Assembly (NCBI RefSeq): GCF_002982075.1
Contig: NZ_PUEJ01000002.1
Location: 496,001 to 560,000, forward strand
Direction: 5' to 3'
Source: Labrys okinawensis
GTDB lineage: Bacteria > Pseudomonadota > Alphaproteobacteria > Rhizobiales > Labraceae
DNA length: 64,000 nt
The position numbers and the translations under genes were made by a program. Shown here in pieces: positions 63,360 to 64,000 of the stretch. Within the stretch, counting starts at the first letter, position 1. Each line of letters opens with the position of its first letter. The notes under the pieces are model-generated. The model ran no database searches and was not told the origin of the DNA. It worked only from the letters and a program-made list of their open reading frames with translations.

Positions 63360-64000
63360 TCACACCATTGCGAAGCTGTCGGGATCCGGGCCGATCTTGC
63401 CCTTGGCATCGTCGAGCTTCTCGATGGCGGCGATGTCCTCCGGCGCCAGCTTGAAATCGAAGACCTGGAAGTTCTCGACGATGCGGGCCGGTGTCACCGA
63501 TTTGGGAATGACGACATTGCCGATGTCGAGATGCCAGCGAAGGATCACCTGGGCGGCGCTCTTGCCATACTTCTTGGCAATGGCCGTCAGAGCGGGATCG
63601 CTGAGCAGCGTGCCCTGGCCGAGCGGGCTCCAGGCTTCCGTGGCGATGCCTTCCTTGGCGTGATAGGCGCGCAGGGCCTTCTGCTGGAAACGCGGATGCA
63701 GCTCGATCTGGTTGATCGCGGGAATCACGCCGGTCTCGGCCTTCAGGCGCTCGAGATGGGCAATCTGAAAGTTGGAGACGCCGATGGAGGCGACGCGGCC
63801 TTCCTCGCGCAGCTTGATGAGGGCCTTCCAGCTCTCGACATAGAGATCGCGCGAGGGCACCGGCCAGTGGATGAGATAGAGGTCGACCGTCTCCAGGCGC
63901 AGCTTCTTCAGGCTCGTATCGAAAGCGCGCAGGGCCTGATCGTAACCCTGGTCGCCATTCCACAGCTTGGTGGTGAGGAAAATATCCTTGACGGGAACGC
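63360..64000 (-). CDS. Aldo/keto reductase (5' end outside window)
   Basis: 213 residues visible from the right edge; the first part is missing. The sequence has the AKR pattern: LTTKLWNGDQGYDQALRAFD, LRLETVDLYLIHWP (motif 2), SIGVSNFQIAHLERL, INQIELHPRFQQ, and near the end VVIPKSVTPARIVENFQVFDF (NADP-binding). This is a 2,5-diketo-gluconate-reductase-like member acting on aldehydes or ketones with NADPH. The reading frame is open to base 64000, so the start lies outside. Confidence 0.93.
   Translation of the reverse strand, partial: VPVKDIFLTTKLWNGDQGYDQALRAFDTSLKKLRLETVDLYLIHWPVPSRDLYVESWKALIKLREEGRVASIGVSNFQIAHLERLKAETGVIPAINQIELHPRFQQKALRAYHAKEGIATEAWSPLGQGTLLSDPALTAIAKKYGKSAAQVILRWHLDIGNVVIPKSVTPARIVENFQVFDFKLAPEDIAAIEKLDDAKGKIGPDPDSFAMV

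Overview
The window is a dense, GC-rich stretch of an alphaproteobacterial chromosome, most probably from the order Hyphomicrobiales (Rhizobiales). The signs are a rhizobial-type rhamnose locus (RhaD aldolase/dehydrogenase fusion, RhaS-RhaT-RhaP-RhaQ importer, RhaK kinase), abundant short palindromic intergenic elements of the RIME kind, GltBD, a ccmABCDG cluster, and the common association of an S41 protease with nearby Nudix (RppH) genes. I see no rRNA, tRNA, CRISPR array, intact insertion sequence or prophage.

Layout. 1-3 kb: an SDR oxidoreductase cut by the window edge, its TetR-type regulator with a matching operator in front of each gene, and a UDP-sugar dehydrogenase. 3-12.4 kb: a peptidoglycan-binding-domain protein, a 260-bp wreck of an ABC permease, a MAPEG / SRPBCC / ArsR group, and a complete oligopeptide- or oligosaccharide-type ABC importer. 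12.5-15.5 kb: two overlapping glycosyltransferase genes, one fused to a polysaccharide-deacetylase-like domain. 15.6-16.5 kb: a PIN-domain toxin-antitoxin pair. 16.5-36.5 kb: sugar metabolism. rhaD and a DeoR regulator face away from each other over four regularly spaced heptamers. The rest of the rhamnose system (second sugar-binding protein, two FGGY kinases, rhaSTPQ) lies 6-17 kb further on, after an ArsR-rhodanese regulator/MFS pair and a 4-kb islet (MFS, dioxygenase, LacI regulator) bounded by imperfect direct repeats.

36.5-44 kb: a VapBC pair and gltB-gltD (glutamate synthase). 44-48.7 kb: a LysE exporter, a periplasmic SGNH hydrolase, a MltB-type transglycosylase and KdsD. 48.7-53.7 kb: the cytochrome c maturation genes, split into ccmAB and ccmCDG by a LysR/SDR pair. 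53.7-64 kb: two tandem rppH-like Nudix genes, a hotdog thioesterase, an EamA exporter, a group III truncated haemoglobin, a CtpA-type protease, a GSCFA-TPR protein with a PhyH-type dioxygenase, a GFA-family protein, an LLM flavin oxidoreductase and an aldo/keto reductase cut by the right edge.

The most unusual signals are non-coding. All four copies of one dispersed palindromic element carry a terminal TAGAGC whose TAG is the in-frame stop of the neighbouring gene. A different 101-bp element splits what looks like an ancestral ATGA overlap of ccmA and ccmB and is flanked by a repeated ATGAGC. A LacI-type regulator is preceded by three abutting 14-bp palindromes. The best protein candidates for new biology are the glycosyltransferase-deacetylase fusion with its GT4 partner, the peptidoglycan-binding/hydrolase-like protein, and the GSCFA-dioxygenase pair.
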